From contig NZ_WQDY01000001.1 of assembly GCF_013033355.1 (NCBI RefSeq), forward strand, positions 124,001 through 188,000: a DNA stretch of 64,000 bases, in the 5' to 3' direction. The notes below the pieces were generated by a model. That model saw nothing but the letters and a program-made list of their open reading frames with translations, had not been told where the DNA came from and searched no databases. This document shows positions 15,506-24,655 of this stretch, piece by piece; positions within the stretch are counted from its first letter, which is position 1, and each line of letters starts with the position of its first letter. Position numbers and translations under genes: made by a program. This DNA comes from Ruegeria lacuscaerulensis. GTDB lineage: Bacteria; Pseudomonadota; Alphaproteobacteria; Rhodobacterales; Rhodobacteraceae.

Positions 15506-16282
15506 TCAGCCGCCTTGCTGTAATGCCGCGCTTGCTTGTTCCTGCAACCAGCGCAGCATTTGGCGATAGGGCACGGGGCCATAGCTGATACGTGCCACAC
15601 CAAGCGAGGCCAGAGTCGCCGTATCAGGCGTTCCGGGCAATGCGATAATGTTCACCGGCAGTTCGGTCGATTCGCAAAGCCGAGCGATCAATCCTTCGTC
15701 CTTAAGACCCGGTGCGAAGAACCCGCTTGCCCCTGCATCTGCGAAGGCACTGGCCCGTGCCATGGCTTCATCCAACATCGCATTGTCATGCTCTTCTGGC
15801 TTGGCCTTCAAAAACAAATCTGTGCGGGCGTTGATGAAAGCCGGAACGCCTGCCACGTCGCTTCCTTCACGCATCGCAGTCACCCGCGCGGCCTGGGTTT
15901 CAATGTCATAAAGATCATTGGTTCCAACAATTTGATCTTCGAAGTTAAAGCCGACAATCCCAGTCTCCAATGCACGCTGGACGTTGGCCGCAATTGCTAC
16001 AGGGCTTTCGGCATAGGCACCTTCGAAGTCCAAGGTCACAGGCAAATCGACAGCTGAGACGATGCGACTGACATTGTCCAGCGCAAAGTCCATCGGGATA
16101 TTCTGACCATCGCCGAACCCTTGAGCCATTGCGACCGGTGCACTGCCTGTCGCAATTGCCTTGGCACCGGCATCGCGCACGGGACCGGCGCTACCAGCGT
16201 CCCAGATATTGTAAAGGATCACCGGTGTGCCTTTTTGGTGCAGGGCAGCGAAACGTTCCGCTTGTTTGATCTGATCGGTCAT
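15506..16282 (-). CDS. Isocitrate lyase/PEP mutase family enzyme
   Basis: 258 aa, standard for the short PEP mutase/2-methylisocitrate lyase superfamily. Visible: GTPVILYNIWDAGSAGPVRDAGAKAIATGS, VTLDFEGAY (metal Asp region), GFNFEDQIVG (metal Glu-Asp), INARTDLFL, and SYGPVPYRQMLRWL at the C-terminus. The KKCGH catalytic loop of isocitrate lyase is absent, so it acts on a smaller alpha-keto acid or phosphonate; oxaloacetate decarboxylase or carboxyvinyl-carboxyphosphonate phosphorylmutase are usual labels. It appears monocistronic between the TerB pair and pyrG. Confidence 0.85.
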   Translation of the reverse strand: MTDQIKQAERFAALHQKGTPVILYNIWDAGSAGPVRDAGAKAIATGSAPVAMAQGFGDGQNIPMDFALDNVSRIVSAVDLPVTLDFEGAYAESPVAIAANVQRALETGIVGFNFEDQIVGTNDLYDIETQAARVTAMREGSDVAGVPAFINARTDLFLKAKPEEHDNAMLDEAMARASAFADAGASGFFAPGLKDEGLIARLCESTELPVNIIALPGTPDTATLASLGVARISYGPVPYRQMLRWLQEQASAALQQGG

Positions 16283-16376
16283 GGCCGGTCTCCTGTCTCG
16301 TGTTCCACGGACAGTTAACCCTGTAAACAGGTGTTTCGAACAGAAAAATCCGAAACACCCGTCACGTTAAGGTGAC

Positions 16377-18020
16377 TTAAACCAAGCGAGAAGTGTCCTT
16401 GGCCGCGCGGACGAAATCGCGAAACAAAGGGTGCGGATCAAACGGCTTCGACTTGAGCTCGGGGTGGTACTGAACGCCGATGAACCACGGGTGATCGGAC
16501 CACTCGACAATCTCGGGCAGACGGCCATCGGGCGACATGCCCGAGAAGTTCAAGCCCGCTTTTTCAAGTTGTTCGCGATATTTGATGTCGACCTCATAGC
16601 GGTGACGGTGGCGCTCCTCGATATTTGTGCCGCCGTAGACTTCTGCTACCTTTGACCCCTCGGCCAGAACCGCATCATAAGCGCCCAGACGCATGGTGCC
16701 GCCCTTGTCGTCACCCACTTTGCGTTCGACCTTGTGGTTGCCCTGCACCCATTCTTTCAGGTGATAGACAACTGGCTCAAAACGCTTTTTCCCGGCCTCA
16801 TGGTCGAATTCCTCGGACCCGGCTTCGGTGATGCCCGCAGCGTTGCGGGCGGCTTCGATCACGGCCATCTGCATTCCCAGACAGATACCCAGATAGGGGA
16901 CTTTATGCTCGCGGGCATATTGCGCCGCTTTGATCTTGCCCTCGGTTCCACGTTCGCCAAAACCACCGGGCACGAGGATGGCGTGGAAGCCCTCAAGATG
17001 CGGGGCGGCGTCTTCAGTATCGAAGACCTCGGCATCGACCCACTCGACCTTGACCTTGACGCGGTTGGCCATGCCGCCGTGGGTCAGCGCCTCGGCGATC
17101 GACTTATAGGCGTCTTCCAACTGGGTGTATTTGCCGACGATGGCGACTTTGACCTCGCCCTCGGCATTGTGGATGCGGTCGCTGACATCTTCCCACTTCG
17201 CCAGATCGGGCTTGGGGGCAGGGCTGATCTGGAACGCATCAAGAACCGCCTGATCCAGACCTTCGCGGTGATAGGCAAGCGGAGCGTCATAGATGGTCGA
17301 CAGATCCTGCGCCGCGATCACGCTGTCCGGGCGCACATTACAGAACAACGCCAGTTTTTCGCGTTCTTTCTTCGGAATCGGACCTTCCGAGCGGCAAACC
17401 AGAATGTCGGGGGCCAGACCGATCGAACGCAGTTCCTTGACCGAGTGCTGGGTCGGTTTGGTTTTCAACTCGCCCGAGGCCTTGATGTAGGGCAGCAGCG
17501 TCAGGTGCATAAACATGCACTGACCGCGCGGCTTGTCCTGACTGAACTGACGGATGGCCTCAAAGAAGGGCAGACCCTCGATATCGCCCACGGTGCCGCC
17601 GATTTCACACAGCATGAAATCGACCTCATCCTCGCCAATGGCAATGAAATCCTTGATCTCATTGGTGACGTGCGGGATCACCTGAATGGTCTTGCCTAGG
17701 TAGTCTCCGCGGCGTTCTTTCTCGAGCACATTCGAATAAATCCGACCCGAGCTGACCGAGTCGGTCTTGCGAGCAGCAACACCTGTGAAACGTTCATAGT
17801 GGCCAAGGTCCAGATCGGTCTCGGCCCCGTCATCGGTGACGAACACTTCGCCATGTTCAAAGGGCGACATCGTGCCGGGGTCAACGTTCAGATAGGGGTC
17901 CAGCTTGCGCAGGCGAACCGAATAGCCTCGCGCCTGCAACAAAGCGCCCAAAGCCGCCGAAGCCAGCCCCTTGCCCAAGGACGAAACCACACCACCGGTG
18001 ATGAAAATAAAACGCGCCAT
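16377..18020 (-). CDS. pyrG: CTP synthase
   Basis: 547 aa, standard length. The N-terminal synthetase domain opens [32 protein letters not shown] (P-loop), with [38 protein letters not shown]. The C-terminal class I glutamine amidotransferase has [16 protein letters not shown] (catalytic Cys) and GVQYHPE (His-Glu). It converts UTP to CTP with glutamine and ATP. It lies downstream of secG on the same strand across a 161-bp gap; the secG-pyrG order is common in Rhodobacterales. Confidence 0.98.
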   Translation of the reverse strand: MARFIFITGGVVSSLGKGLASAALGALLQARGYSVRLRKLDPYLNVDPGTMSPFEHGEVFVTDDGAETDLDLGHYERFTGVAARKTDSVSSGRIYSNVLEKERRGDYLGKTIQVIPHVTNEIKDFIAIGEDEVDFMLCEIGGTVGDIEGLPFFEAIRQFSQDKPRGQCMFMHLTLLPYIKASGELKTKPTQHSVKELRSIGLAPDILVCRSEGPIPKKEREKLALFCNVRPDSVIAAQDLSTIYDAPLAYHREGLDQAVLDAFQISPAPKPDLAKWEDVSDRIHNAEGEVKVAIVGKYTQLEDAYKSIAEALTHGGMANRVKVKVEWVDAEVFDTEDAAPHLEGFHAILVPGGFGERGTEGKIKAAQYAREHKVPYLGICLGMQMAVIEAARNAAGITEAGSEEFDHEAGKKRFEPVVYHLKEWVQGNHKVERKVGDDKGGTMRLGAYDAVLAEGSKVAEVYGGTNIEERHRHRYEVDIKYREQLEKAGLNFSGMSPDGRLPEIVEWSDHPWFIGVQYHPELKSKPFDPHPLFRDFVRAAKDTSRLV

Positions 18021-18127
18021 GTTGTTCGGCTAGCTCCCGTGAGACGTCAAAATCAGCTGCCCGACGGTTTACGAAAAACCGCTGCATCACGGGACTTCAC
18101 ACATAAAGGATTCGCGCCCAAAGCGCA

Positions 18128-18158
18128 AGAGAACCGCAAGATGCTGTTGCAGTTCTCT
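18128..18158 (-). terminator. Hairpin between secG and pyrG, possible weak terminator
   Basis: AGAGAACCGCAA (18128-18139) pairs with TTGCAGTTCTCT (18147-18158) with one mismatch and a short loop. There is no clean T-run on the minus side, so termination is doubtful; it may be an mRNA 3' end or a processing site. Confidence 0.35.
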
Positions 18159-18181
18159 TTCAGATTTCTAGGTTTTGTGGA

Positions 18182-18547
18182 TCAGTTCGCTTGCGGGATC
18201 AGCGGCGCGTTGTCGCCCTGCGCCGGAGGCAGCAGATCATCTGCCGACGGAACCGCCGGTGTGCTTTCCTCGACCGGGGCAGGCGCCGGAACGCCCAGAC
18301 GGTCGATGACCGAGCTGCCCGAGGATTTTTGCGCGGCGAGAATGGTCAGCGTGATCGAGGTGACGATAAAACACGCTGCCAGAATCCATGTGACCTTGCC
18401 CAACGCGGTTGCTGCTGCGCGGCCGGTCATGGCGCCGCCACCGCCGCCACCCATACCCAGGCCACCGCCTTCGGACCGCTGCATCAGAACAACGGCGATC
18501 AGGCCCAGAGCCAGAAGAAGATGGATGATGAGAACGACGTTTTCCAT
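18182..18547 (-). CDS. secG: Preprotein translocase subunit SecG
   Basis: 121 aa from the ATG at 18547 (MENVVLIIHLLLAL); a frame extending to 18628 lacks the family start. Two membrane helices (about 3-22 and 55-77) flank the cytoplasmic loop VLMQRSEGGGLGMGGGGGGAMTGRAA, the defining SecG motif. The C-terminus is an alanine/proline-rich tail (APAPVEESTPAVPSADDLLPP), longer than in E. coli as is usual in alphaproteobacteria. It assists SecYE-SecA translocation. The gene is divergent from nitrile hydratase with 150 bp between. Confidence 0.94.
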   Translation of the reverse strand: MENVVLIIHLLLALGLIAVVLMQRSEGGGLGMGGGGGGAMTGRAAATALGKVTWILAACFIVTSITLTILAAQKSSGSSVIDRLGVPAPAPVEESTPAVPSADDLLPPAQGDNAPLIPQAN

Positions 18548-18697
18548 GGTGGTCCTGTACAGCGTGGCGTGTATCGCGTGGTACTTATGCAAGTTTGGTT
18601 CCGGGGGCAAGTCAGGACTTTGCATCACACCCCATGATGTGTCCTATCACAGCAAAGGGACTGGACAGATCGGCGAAAGCTGGCGCACCCTGCCGCC

Positions 18698-19312
18698 ATG
18701 CCTCATGACGATCACGACCACCCGCACGCCCTTTTGCCACCCGAACCCGCTCTGCGCGTCAAGGCGCTGGAGACGATTCTGACCCGCAAAGGGTTGATTG
18801 ATCCGGAGGCGCTGGATGAGATCATTGATACCTACCAGAGTAAGATTGGCCCTCAGAACGGGGCACGGGTTGTTGCAAAGGCTTGGCTGGACCCGGATTT
18901 CAAACGTGCTTTGATTGAAGACGCCACGCCCGTTGTCGCCGATCTTGGGTTCTATGGCCGTCAGGGCGAGCATATCGTGGTGGTCGAAAACACGCCCAAA
19001 CAGCACAACATGGTCGTTTGCACCCTTTGCAGTTGCTACCCTTGGCCGCTGCTGGGAATCCCTCCGGGCTGGTACAAGTCTGACGCTTACCGCGCCCGCG
19101 CTGTGCGCGAACCGCGTAAGGTGTTGGCCGAGTTTGGCGTTACCCTGTCGGCTGAGACAGCCGTGCGGGTTTGGGATTCAACGGCCGAGATTCGCTATCT
19201 GGTCCTGCCGCTGCGCCCCAGCGGCACCGAGGGGCTGGACGAAGATGCACTCGCCGCGCTTGTGACCCGCGACAGTATGATCGGGACCGGCTTGCCTAAG
19301 GTGCCCGCATGA
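18698..19312 (+). CDS. nthA: Nitrile hydratase alpha subunit, cobalt type
   Basis: 204 aa, normal length. The metal claw is VCTLCSC at about residues 107-113 (Cys108, Cys111, Ser112, Cys113); Thr in VCTLCSC marks the non-corrin cobalt form, whereas iron enzymes have VCSLCSC. The two Cys beside Ser are oxidised in the active enzyme (family knowledge). It hydrates nitriles to amides with the beta subunit. The His-rich start ([10 protein letters not shown]) is typical of this clade. ATGA overlaps join alpha-beta-activator in one operon. No amidase or cobalt transporter gene lies beside it. Confidence 0.95.
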   Translation: MPHDDHDHPHALLPPEPALRVKALETILTRKGLIDPEALDEIIDTYQSKIGPQNGARVVAKAWLDPDFKRALIEDATPVVADLGFYGRQGEHIVVVENTPKQHNMVVCTLCSCYPWPLLGIPPGWYKSDAYRARAVREPRKVLAEFGVTLSAETAVRVWDSTAEIRYLVLPLRPSGTEGLDEDALAALVTRDSMIGTGLPKVPA

Positions 19313-19986
19313 CCCGCGTACATGATATGGGCGGCCGTTTTGGGGATGGGCCGATCAACCCCGAGCCTAACGATGCCCCGGTCTTTGCCGAGGATTGGCA
19401 CGGCCGCGCGCTGGCGGTGACGCTGGCCGCCGGGTTTCTGGGTCAATGGAACATCGATACTTCTCGGCACGCGCGCGAGAGATTGTCGCCCAAGGATTAT
19501 GCTCGGTTCTCCTACTACGAAAAGTGGATTTCCGGCCTTGCCGATCTGTTGGTGGAAAAGGCCGTTCTGACTCGCGAGGATTTGTCAGAGGCGGGCTCAA
19601 ACGATCCGCACCCTCTGGCCGCACGGATGCTGAAGGCTGAGGCGGTGGCTACCGCGCTTGCTAAGGGCGGTCCGGCAGATCGCCCGTCGGACGTGCCTGT
19701 CGCGTTCGAGATCGGGCAACAGGTGCGCACCGCCCATCCTGCGGCCAATCGCAAGGTCGATGGCGGGCACACGCGCCTACCGATTTACGCCTCTGGCGCA
19801 ACAGGGCGCATTCTGCGTCTGCATGGCACCCATGTTCTGCCGGATTCCAGCGCGCATGGTTTGGGCGAAGCGCCGGAACCTCTCTATGCGGTGGTTTTCT
19901 CGGCGTCAGAATTGTGGGCGGACCCGGAGAACCAAAGGGATGAGGTCGTACTGGACCTGTGGCAAAGCTATCTGGAGCCGGCATGA
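19309..19986 (+). CDS. nthB: Nitrile hydratase beta subunit
   Basis: 225 aa. Opening [16 protein letters not shown] is the conserved beta-subunit start; [58 protein letters not shown] forms the helical N-domain, and the C-terminal SH3-like barrel has [48 protein letters not shown] and [34 protein letters not shown], with the Arg residues that hydrogen-bond the oxidised cysteines lying in the conserved segments. ATG overlaps the alpha stop by 4 nt and its stop overlaps the activator start by 4 nt. Confidence 0.95.
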   Translation: MTRVHDMGGRFGDGPINPEPNDAPVFAEDWHGRALAVTLAAGFLGQWNIDTSRHARERLSPKDYARFSYYEKWISGLADLLVEKAVLTREDLSEAGSNDPHPLAARMLKAEAVATALAKGGPADRPSDVPVAFEIGQQVRTAHPAANRKVDGGHTRLPIYASGATGRILRLHGTHVLPDSSAHGLGEAPEPLYAVVFSASELWADPENQRDEVVLDLWQSYLEPA

Positions 19987-20321
19987 CCAATTGCCCAAAC
20001 CTCAGCGCCCCTGAACCTGTCTTCTCTGAGCCTTGGCACGCACAGGTTTTTGCCGTGACCGTAGCCCTGAACGAGGCCGGGCGACTCGACTGGCCCGATT
20101 GGGCAAGTATGTTCTCACGCACCCTCAAACAACACGGTCTTGAACGAGAGCTTGACGGGGGCGATGACTATTTCAACGCGTGGCTGGAGACGCTTGAGAA
20201 CTTGCTTGCCGATCAGGGCACAGCGGCATCTGATGAGATATCGAACCTGCAGTCAGCATGGGAAGAAGCGTATCTGACAACGCCGCACGGGCAACCTGTG
20301 CATTTACGGCAAAGCGGGTAG
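19983..20321 (+). CDS. Nitrile hydratase accessory/activator protein
   Basis: 112 aa from the ATG at 19983 (ATGA overlap with beta). It resembles the beta-subunit N-domain: PVFSEPWHAQVFAVTVALNEAGRLDWPDWASMFSRTLKQHG, and ends YFNAWLETLENLLADQGTAASDEISNLQSAWEEAYLTTPHGQPV. In cobalt nitrile hydratases this small protein (P14K/NhlE type) carries the alpha subunit for cobalt loading and cysteine oxidation by subunit swapping. The gene ends just before a GC-rich hairpin and a dispersed intergenic repeat. Confidence 0.9.
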   Translation: MTNCPNLSAPEPVFSEPWHAQVFAVTVALNEAGRLDWPDWASMFSRTLKQHGLERELDGGDDYFNAWLETLENLLADQGTAASDEISNLQSAWEEAYLTTPHGQPVHLRQSG

Positions 20322-20353
20322 GGGGCTCTGCCCCCGCCGCCCGTTCCGGGCGA

Positions 20354-20427
20354 CTCCCCCGAGGTATTTGGGGCCAGATGAAGCAGGGGATCCGCTCTTC
20401 ATCTGGTTAAAAATAACTCCGCCGGAG
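20354..20427. repeat. Dispersed intergenic repeat, paired inverted copies
   Basis: CCAGATGAAG (20374-20383) and CTTCATCTGG (20397-20406) are perfect inverted arms. Each arm continues into the longer unit found at 37277 and 42631: on one side CCCCCGAGGTATTTGGGG, on the other TTAAAAATAACTCC. The locus follows the nitrile hydratase operon behind a GC hairpin (GGGGGC/GCCCCC at 20321-20335) and precedes purA. Confidence 0.75.
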
Positions 20428-20459
20428 ACAGCGCGCGCAGCGCGGTTCAAAACTGCGGC

Positions 20460-20516
20460 GAATTATCGGTTTCCCTGCCGCGTTCTCCTCGCTATACGAG
20501 CGAGGTTTGATAATTC
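20460..20516 (+). promoter_or_regulatory. Two-tier stem in the purA leader
   Basis: GAATTATC (20460-20467) pairs perfectly with GATAATTC (20509-20516), enclosing CCTCGCT (20487-20493)/AGCGAGG (20499-20505). It ends 18 bp before the purA ATG, close to the ribosome site. It may be a protein operator or a leader RNA fold; no known riboswitch class fits. Confidence 0.4.
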
Positions 20517-20534
20517 AGCGCAAAAGGACCGGGT

Positions 20535-21830
20535 ATGGCCAATGTGGTTGTTGTCGGCGCCCAGTGGGGTGACGAAGGAAAAGGCAAGATCGTCGACTGG
20601 CTCAGCGAGCGGGCAGACGTGATCGCGCGTTTTCAGGGCGGGCACAATGCCGGGCATACTCTGGTCATCGAAGGCGAAGTCTATAAGCTGCACGCACTAC
20701 CATCGGGCGTTGTGCGGGGCGGCAAGCTGAGCGTGATCGGTAATGGCGTGGTGCTGGACCCGTGGCATCTGCTCAAGGAAATTGGCACCATTCGCGCGCA
20801 AGGTGTCGAGATTTCGCCCGACACTCTGATGATTGCCGAAAATACTCCGCTGATCCTGCCGATTCATGGCGAGCTGGACCGGGCGCGCGAAGAAGCCGCC
20901 AGCAAAGGTACCAAGATCGGCACCACCGGCCGTGGTATCGGCCCAGCTTATGAAGACAAAGTGGGTCGCCGCTCTGTCCGTGTTGCTGATCTGGCCGATG
21001 AGGCGACGCTGGAGGCCCGAGTAGATCGTGCGCTACAGCATCATGATCCGTTGCGCAAAGGACTGGGTATCGAACCTGTGGACCGTGACGCGCTGATTGC
21101 GCAGTTGAAAGAGATCGCGGCGGAAATCCTGCCCTTTGCGGCTCCGGTCTGGAAAGTGCTGAATGAAAAGCGCAAAGCCGGCAAGCGCATTCTGTTCGAA
21201 GGTGCGCAGGGAGCCCTGCTGGATATCGACTTTGGCACCTATCCGTTTGTGACCTCTTCCAACGTGATTGCAGGGCAGGCCGCCACGGGTGTTGGTATCG
21301 GCCCGGGTTCGATCGACTTTGTTCTGGGCATCGTTAAAGCCTATACAACCCGCGTGGGCGAGGGTCCGTTCCCGACCGAGTTGGACGATGCAGATGGGCA
21401 GCGTCTGGGTGAGCGTGGACATGAGTTCGGCACCACCACCGGGCGTAAGCGCCGGTGCGGCTGGTTTGACGCCTGTCTGGTCCGCCAGACCTGCGCGACC
21501 AGCGGTGTGAACGGTATCTCGCTGACCAAGCTGGATGTTCTCGACGGGTTCGAGACACTGAAAATCTGCGTCGGTTACGATTTGGATGGCGAACGTCTGG
21601 ACTATCTACCCACCGCCGCGGATCAGCAGGCACGCTGCACACCGATTTACGAAGAAATGCCGGGTTGGAGCGAATCCACCGAAGGCGCGCGCAGCTGGGC
21701 CGACCTGCCTGCAAACGCGATCAAATATGTGCGTCGGGTCGAAGAACTGATCGAATGCCCGGTTGCCCTTTTGTCCACCAGCCCGGAGCGGGATGACACC
21801 ATTCTGGTGACCGACCCGTTTGCCGACTGA
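20535..21830 (+). CDS. purA: Adenylosuccinate synthetase
   Basis: 431 aa, standard. Opening [25 protein letters not shown] carries the GDEGKGK P-loop; [24 protein letters not shown] (IMP binding), [23 protein letters not shown] and [15 protein letters not shown] complete the active site. It joins IMP and aspartate with GTP, the first step to AMP. Ribosome site AAAGGA before the ATG. The TGA overlaps the ATG of the DUF2842 gene by one base. Confidence 0.98.
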   Translation: MANVVVVGAQWGDEGKGKIVDWLSERADVIARFQGGHNAGHTLVIEGEVYKLHALPSGVVRGGKLSVIGNGVVLDPWHLLKEIGTIRAQGVEISPDTLMIAENTPLILPIHGELDRAREEAASKGTKIGTTGRGIGPAYEDKVGRRSVRVADLADEATLEARVDRALQHHDPLRKGLGIEPVDRDALIAQLKEIAAEILPFAAPVWKVLNEKRKAGKRILFEGAQGALLDIDFGTYPFVTSSNVIAGQAATGVGIGPGSIDFVLGIVKAYTTRVGEGPFPTELDDADGQRLGERGHEFGTTTGRKRRCGWFDACLVRQTCATSGVNGISLTKLDVLDGFETLKICVGYDLDGERLDYLPTAADQQARCTPIYEEMPGWSESTEGARSWADLPANAIKYVRRVEELIECPVALLSTSPERDDTILVTDPFAD

Positions 21831-22072
21831 TGAGCGATAACGAGAAAACCGGCCTTAGCTATAAAGCCCGGCGGCGGTGGTCGCTGGTGCTTTTGCTGGT
21901 TGGGCTGCCACTGTACATCGTCGCAGTTGTGACTGTGGTCAACTGGTTGGACCGCCCACCGATTTGGCTGGAATTCCTGATCTACGTGGTGCTCGGTATT
22001 CTTTGGGCGTTGCCATTCAAATTCGTATTTAAGGGCGTCGGAAAAGAGGATCCGGATAATCCGTCTGAATAG
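21830..22072 (+). CDS. DUF2842 membrane protein
   Basis: 80 aa with two membrane helices: about residues 19-40 (LVLLLVGLPLYIVAVVTVVNWL) and 46-66 (WLEFLIYVVLGILWALPFKF), joined by a short loop. LSYKARRRW before the first helix and ALPFKFVFKGVGKEDPD after the second match DUF2842, a small alphaproteobacterial family usually next to purA. The start overlaps the purA stop (TGATG), so translation is coupled. Function unknown. Confidence 0.9.
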   Translation: MSDNEKTGLSYKARRRWSLVLLLVGLPLYIVAVVTVVNWLDRPPIWLEFLIYVVLGILWALPFKFVFKGVGKEDPDNPSE

Positions 22073-22079
22073 GGCGGTT

Positions 22080-22643
22080 CTAACGGCCGCCCCTGACCTC
22101 AATTCTCGGCCAGGTCAGGATGGCCCGAGCGAGGGCGTGGTATTCGCCCGAGATTTCTTCGACCAGGCTGAAAGGCGTGGGCCATGGGGGGGTCAGGGTC
22201 GCCTCGACCTGACCCGTGACCAGTTTCAGATCGGCTTTGTGTTTAGACGCCAAGCGGCGCATTCTTTGGTTGGTCGCCAAACACATCATGTGAACTTCTC
22301 GAAACCCGCGATTTCGGGCGGCGGCAATGATCCGGGATAAAAGCGCGTCGCCGATGCCTCGGTCCTGCCAGGCGGTTTCTACGGTAAAGGCTAGCTCAGC
22401 CACCTGATTTTGGCGGTCTGGTACTGTTCGCAATTCCCCAACGCCGCGCAAACAGGAGTCGGGAAACGCACCGTACACCAAAGCACCGTCATCAAAGATC
22501 CGGCTTAGGTAAGCGTCCAGGAAGGTGCGGCTAACCGGAGCACCAAATCGCGATGCGAGTGCATCGGTGTCCAGGCTGTTGAAATGGCTTGTAACTTTCG
22601 GCGTATCGTAAATTCTTAGTCGTCGAATTGGTAGTTCATACAT
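22080..22643 (-). CDS. GNAT-family N-acetyltransferase
   Basis: 187 aa. LRIYDTPKVTSHFNSLDTDALASRFG is the usual opening of the group related to the C-terminal GNAT of acetyl-CoA synthetase-like proteins; motif A is VAELAFTVETAWQDRGIGDALLSRIIAAARNRGFREVHMMCLATNQRMRRLASK. Its substrate is unknown. Convergent with the DUF2842 gene (7 bp). The upstream gap of 185 bp also holds the terminator of the next gene. Confidence 0.82.
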   Translation of the reverse strand: MYELPIRRLRIYDTPKVTSHFNSLDTDALASRFGAPVSRTFLDAYLSRIFDDGALVYGAFPDSCLRGVGELRTVPDRQNQVAELAFTVETAWQDRGIGDALLSRIIAAARNRGFREVHMMCLATNQRMRRLASKHKADLKLVTGQVEATLTPPWPTPFSLVEEISGEYHALARAILTWPRIEVRGGR

Positions 22644-22774
22644 GGCTTAGCCTCTGCTTGAACAGTGTCTATAGGACTAGTTTCTACAGTTTCGATACTA
22701 TCATTTTTCTGCACTGCAGCATAGCTGACGTTTCGTCATTCCCGCATTAATCCGCCGAGGATTGGAAAAGGCAT

Positions 22775-22807
22775 AAAAAAGAGGCCCGAGAAAACTCGGA
22801 CCTCTTT
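22775..22807 (-). terminator. Intrinsic terminator of the acidic-protein gene
   Basis: AAAGAGGCCCGAG (22778-22790), loop AAAA, CTCGGACCTCTTT (22795-22807), one mismatch. On the minus strand it is followed by TTTTTT, right after the stop at 22829. Confidence 0.85.
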
Positions 22808-22828
22808 CATCTTTGTGTTTACTGGCCG

Positions 22829-24532
22829 TCAGCCCGCAGCGCGCTCGTCATCATCGGGTCGGAACCCGATCTGAGTAGAGGCCGCGAACCGACCACCCCC
22901 GGCTTTTTCGATTTTGCCGTCGCGCAAAAGCTGCCCAAACGAGCGTAGGCTCTCTTCTCGATTGAACTCATCCTGCTTCAATGAGCGGATTTTGTTCATA
23001 AGCTGCGGACGCGAGAATTGTTCCTGACCTTCGACAAAGGACAAGTAGGACGCTGCGGCCTCTAGAAGGTCCGGCAGGGATTGGGCACCCTGTTCCTGAG
23101 CATAAAGAGCAAATCCGCCTTCTTCGGTCGCGTTGTCTTGTTCCTGCGCTCGGACGCGGCGTGGGGTTACAGGGTCGTCAGATGATGCTTGTGTATCAAC
23201 GCGCTGTTCAGCGACCAGTTTCAGTGGGGCCAGTGCCTCGGGCTGCGGACGTGTGCTTGTTACCTCAACCTCAGGGCGGCGGGGGCTGATGGACGAGGTC
23301 ATATCCCGGTACTCGTCCTCATCGGCGTCCGCCAGAGTCCTTTCAGGTGCTTTGCCACTGCGTTCGGCCTCAGTAGCCGCGACGGCAGCGCGCAAATGCG
23401 AATAGGTCTCGCGCTGGTCGCTGGCTGCGGGGTCGTCCATTTGGACGTCGGCTTTGTCCATCAACCGCGACACGTCCTGGTCCATGCCGGATACGTCCGC
23501 GCCAGAGTCTGCAGCGCGCCGTGCCAGGAACTCTTCAACGTTCGAAATCTCGCTCAGTAGGTCTTCTTCGTCGTTTGCCGTCAGGAAACCTTCGGGAAGT
23601 ACCTCTTCGTCTTCATCCTCATCCTCATCCTCGGTCGCGGCCTCGTCATCCATGGCGTAATCACTGAGGATGTTCACGATTTCTTCGTCTTCCTCAGGCG
23701 CATTGTCTTGAGAGGACGGTTCGTCCTGAAGATCAGTTTGTTCGAATCCGACGGCTAGTTCGGTCTCTTCTTGTGCCTCCAGCGGTTCCTGCGCTACGGG
23801 CGGTTCGTTCACCCTAGCGGGTTCATCCATCGCAGGTTTCTGGTCTGGTTCCGCATGGTCTCCGAAGGCCGGTTCTTGTTGGAAAGCGGTGGGGTCTTCC
23901 TGTTTGGGTTCCTCCAGGGTTTCCTCGAAATCGGCACCTTGAAAATCAGGGGCTTCAGTCTCAAGAGTCGGGGTGTCATGAACCTCTTCTTCGAAATCCG
24001 AAGAGCTCAGGGTTCCAGCCGCAAACGCGGCCGCGACAGCGTCGCTGGGGCCGGCATCGGCATTCATCAGCGACGTTTCTTCGTCCTCGGCGTATATGAC
24101 TGTGTTTTCGTCGGTATGAGAAACCACGGCCCGAATGCGCTGAAGCTTGGCGGCAATACTGTCTGCTGCGAGTGGTTCTGCATTTGATGACGGGTCAGTT
24201 TCGGGCACAGTTGGTTCTTCCGCCTGTGCCATGGGCGTTGGGAGCGGGGCAGAAGCGATAGGTGCGGGCGCGGGCTGATCTGTCGAGCGTAATACAAGAC
24301 CGTGATCGTCATGGCTGGCTTCGATCCGCCGCGCGGCATCACGCTGCGCAATACGCGCCAGCATTTCCGCATCCGGCTGAGGGGGCTCCGATCCGAAATA
24401 GCGATCTTCCGCAGCCAGGTCGCGGAAGTACTCTGCAATCGCCTTCATCGTCTCGAAAGAGTCGTCGAAGCCTTCCAATGTGCATGAGAAGGTGCCGTAG
24501 GAAACGGTCAATACCTTGTTATTCTGTACCAT
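22829..24532 (-). CDS. Long acidic protein with conserved ends, function unknown
   Basis: 567 aa from the ATG at 24532 (MVQNNKVLTVSYGTFSCTLEGFDDSFETMKAIAEYFRDLAAEDRYFG); a GTG three codons earlier lies too close to AAAGGA. Three parts: a conserved 90-residue N-domain, about 370 residues of low-complexity Glu/Asp/Pro/Ala sequence including DEDEDEDEE, and a conserved C-terminal 95 residues (SLPDLLEAAASYLSFVEGQEQFSRPQLMNKIRSLKQDEFNREESLRSFGQLLRDGKIEKAGGGRFAAS) that looks like a small winged-helix module. No signal peptide or membrane helix. I believe close relatives occur throughout Rhodobacterales, sometimes carrying the name CheA, which nothing here supports. The architecture suggests a scaffold or hub. 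Confidence 0.8.
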   Translation of the reverse strand: MVQNNKVLTVSYGTFSCTLEGFDDSFETMKAIAEYFRDLAAEDRYFGSEPPQPDAEMLARIAQRDAARRIEASHDDHGLVLRSTDQPAPAPIASAPLPTPMAQAEEPTVPETDPSSNAEPLAADSIAAKLQRIRAVVSHTDENTVIYAEDEETSLMNADAGPSDAVAAAFAAGTLSSSDFEEEVHDTPTLETEAPDFQGADFEETLEEPKQEDPTAFQQEPAFGDHAEPDQKPAMDEPARVNEPPVAQEPLEAQEETELAVGFEQTDLQDEPSSQDNAPEEDEEIVNILSDYAMDDEAATEDEDEDEDEEVLPEGFLTANDEEDLLSEISNVEEFLARRAADSGADVSGMDQDVSRLMDKADVQMDDPAASDQRETYSHLRAAVAATEAERSGKAPERTLADADEDEYRDMTSSISPRRPEVEVTSTRPQPEALAPLKLVAEQRVDTQASSDDPVTPRRVRAQEQDNATEEGGFALYAQEQGAQSLPDLLEAAASYLSFVEGQEQFSRPQLMNKIRSLKQDEFNREESLRSFGQLLRDGKIEKAGGGRFAASTQIGFRPDDDERAAG

Positions 24533-24655
24533 CAGACGCACGTCCTTTACAAACTACGAGAGCCAACCCACCCGTCAGAAGGTATAGCTGTTGACCCAGA
24601 ACTATGCCCATGAACCTATCATTTTGTGGTCTCAATGTGTCCAAATCCGGGAAAA

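Noticed and set aside
16734..17699. 321-residue plus-strand frame inside pyrG, and similar long antisense frames in ftsY, gor, glyS and sdaA
   Set aside because: They mirror strongly conserved genes on the other strand, have no ribosome site and low-complexity-like composition; they are products of high GC.
22829..24532. Chemotaxis kinase CheA for the acidic protein
   Set aside because: No HPt, dimerisation, ATPase (N, G1, F, G2 boxes) or CheW-like domain is visible; the name seems to arise from low-complexity acidic similarity.
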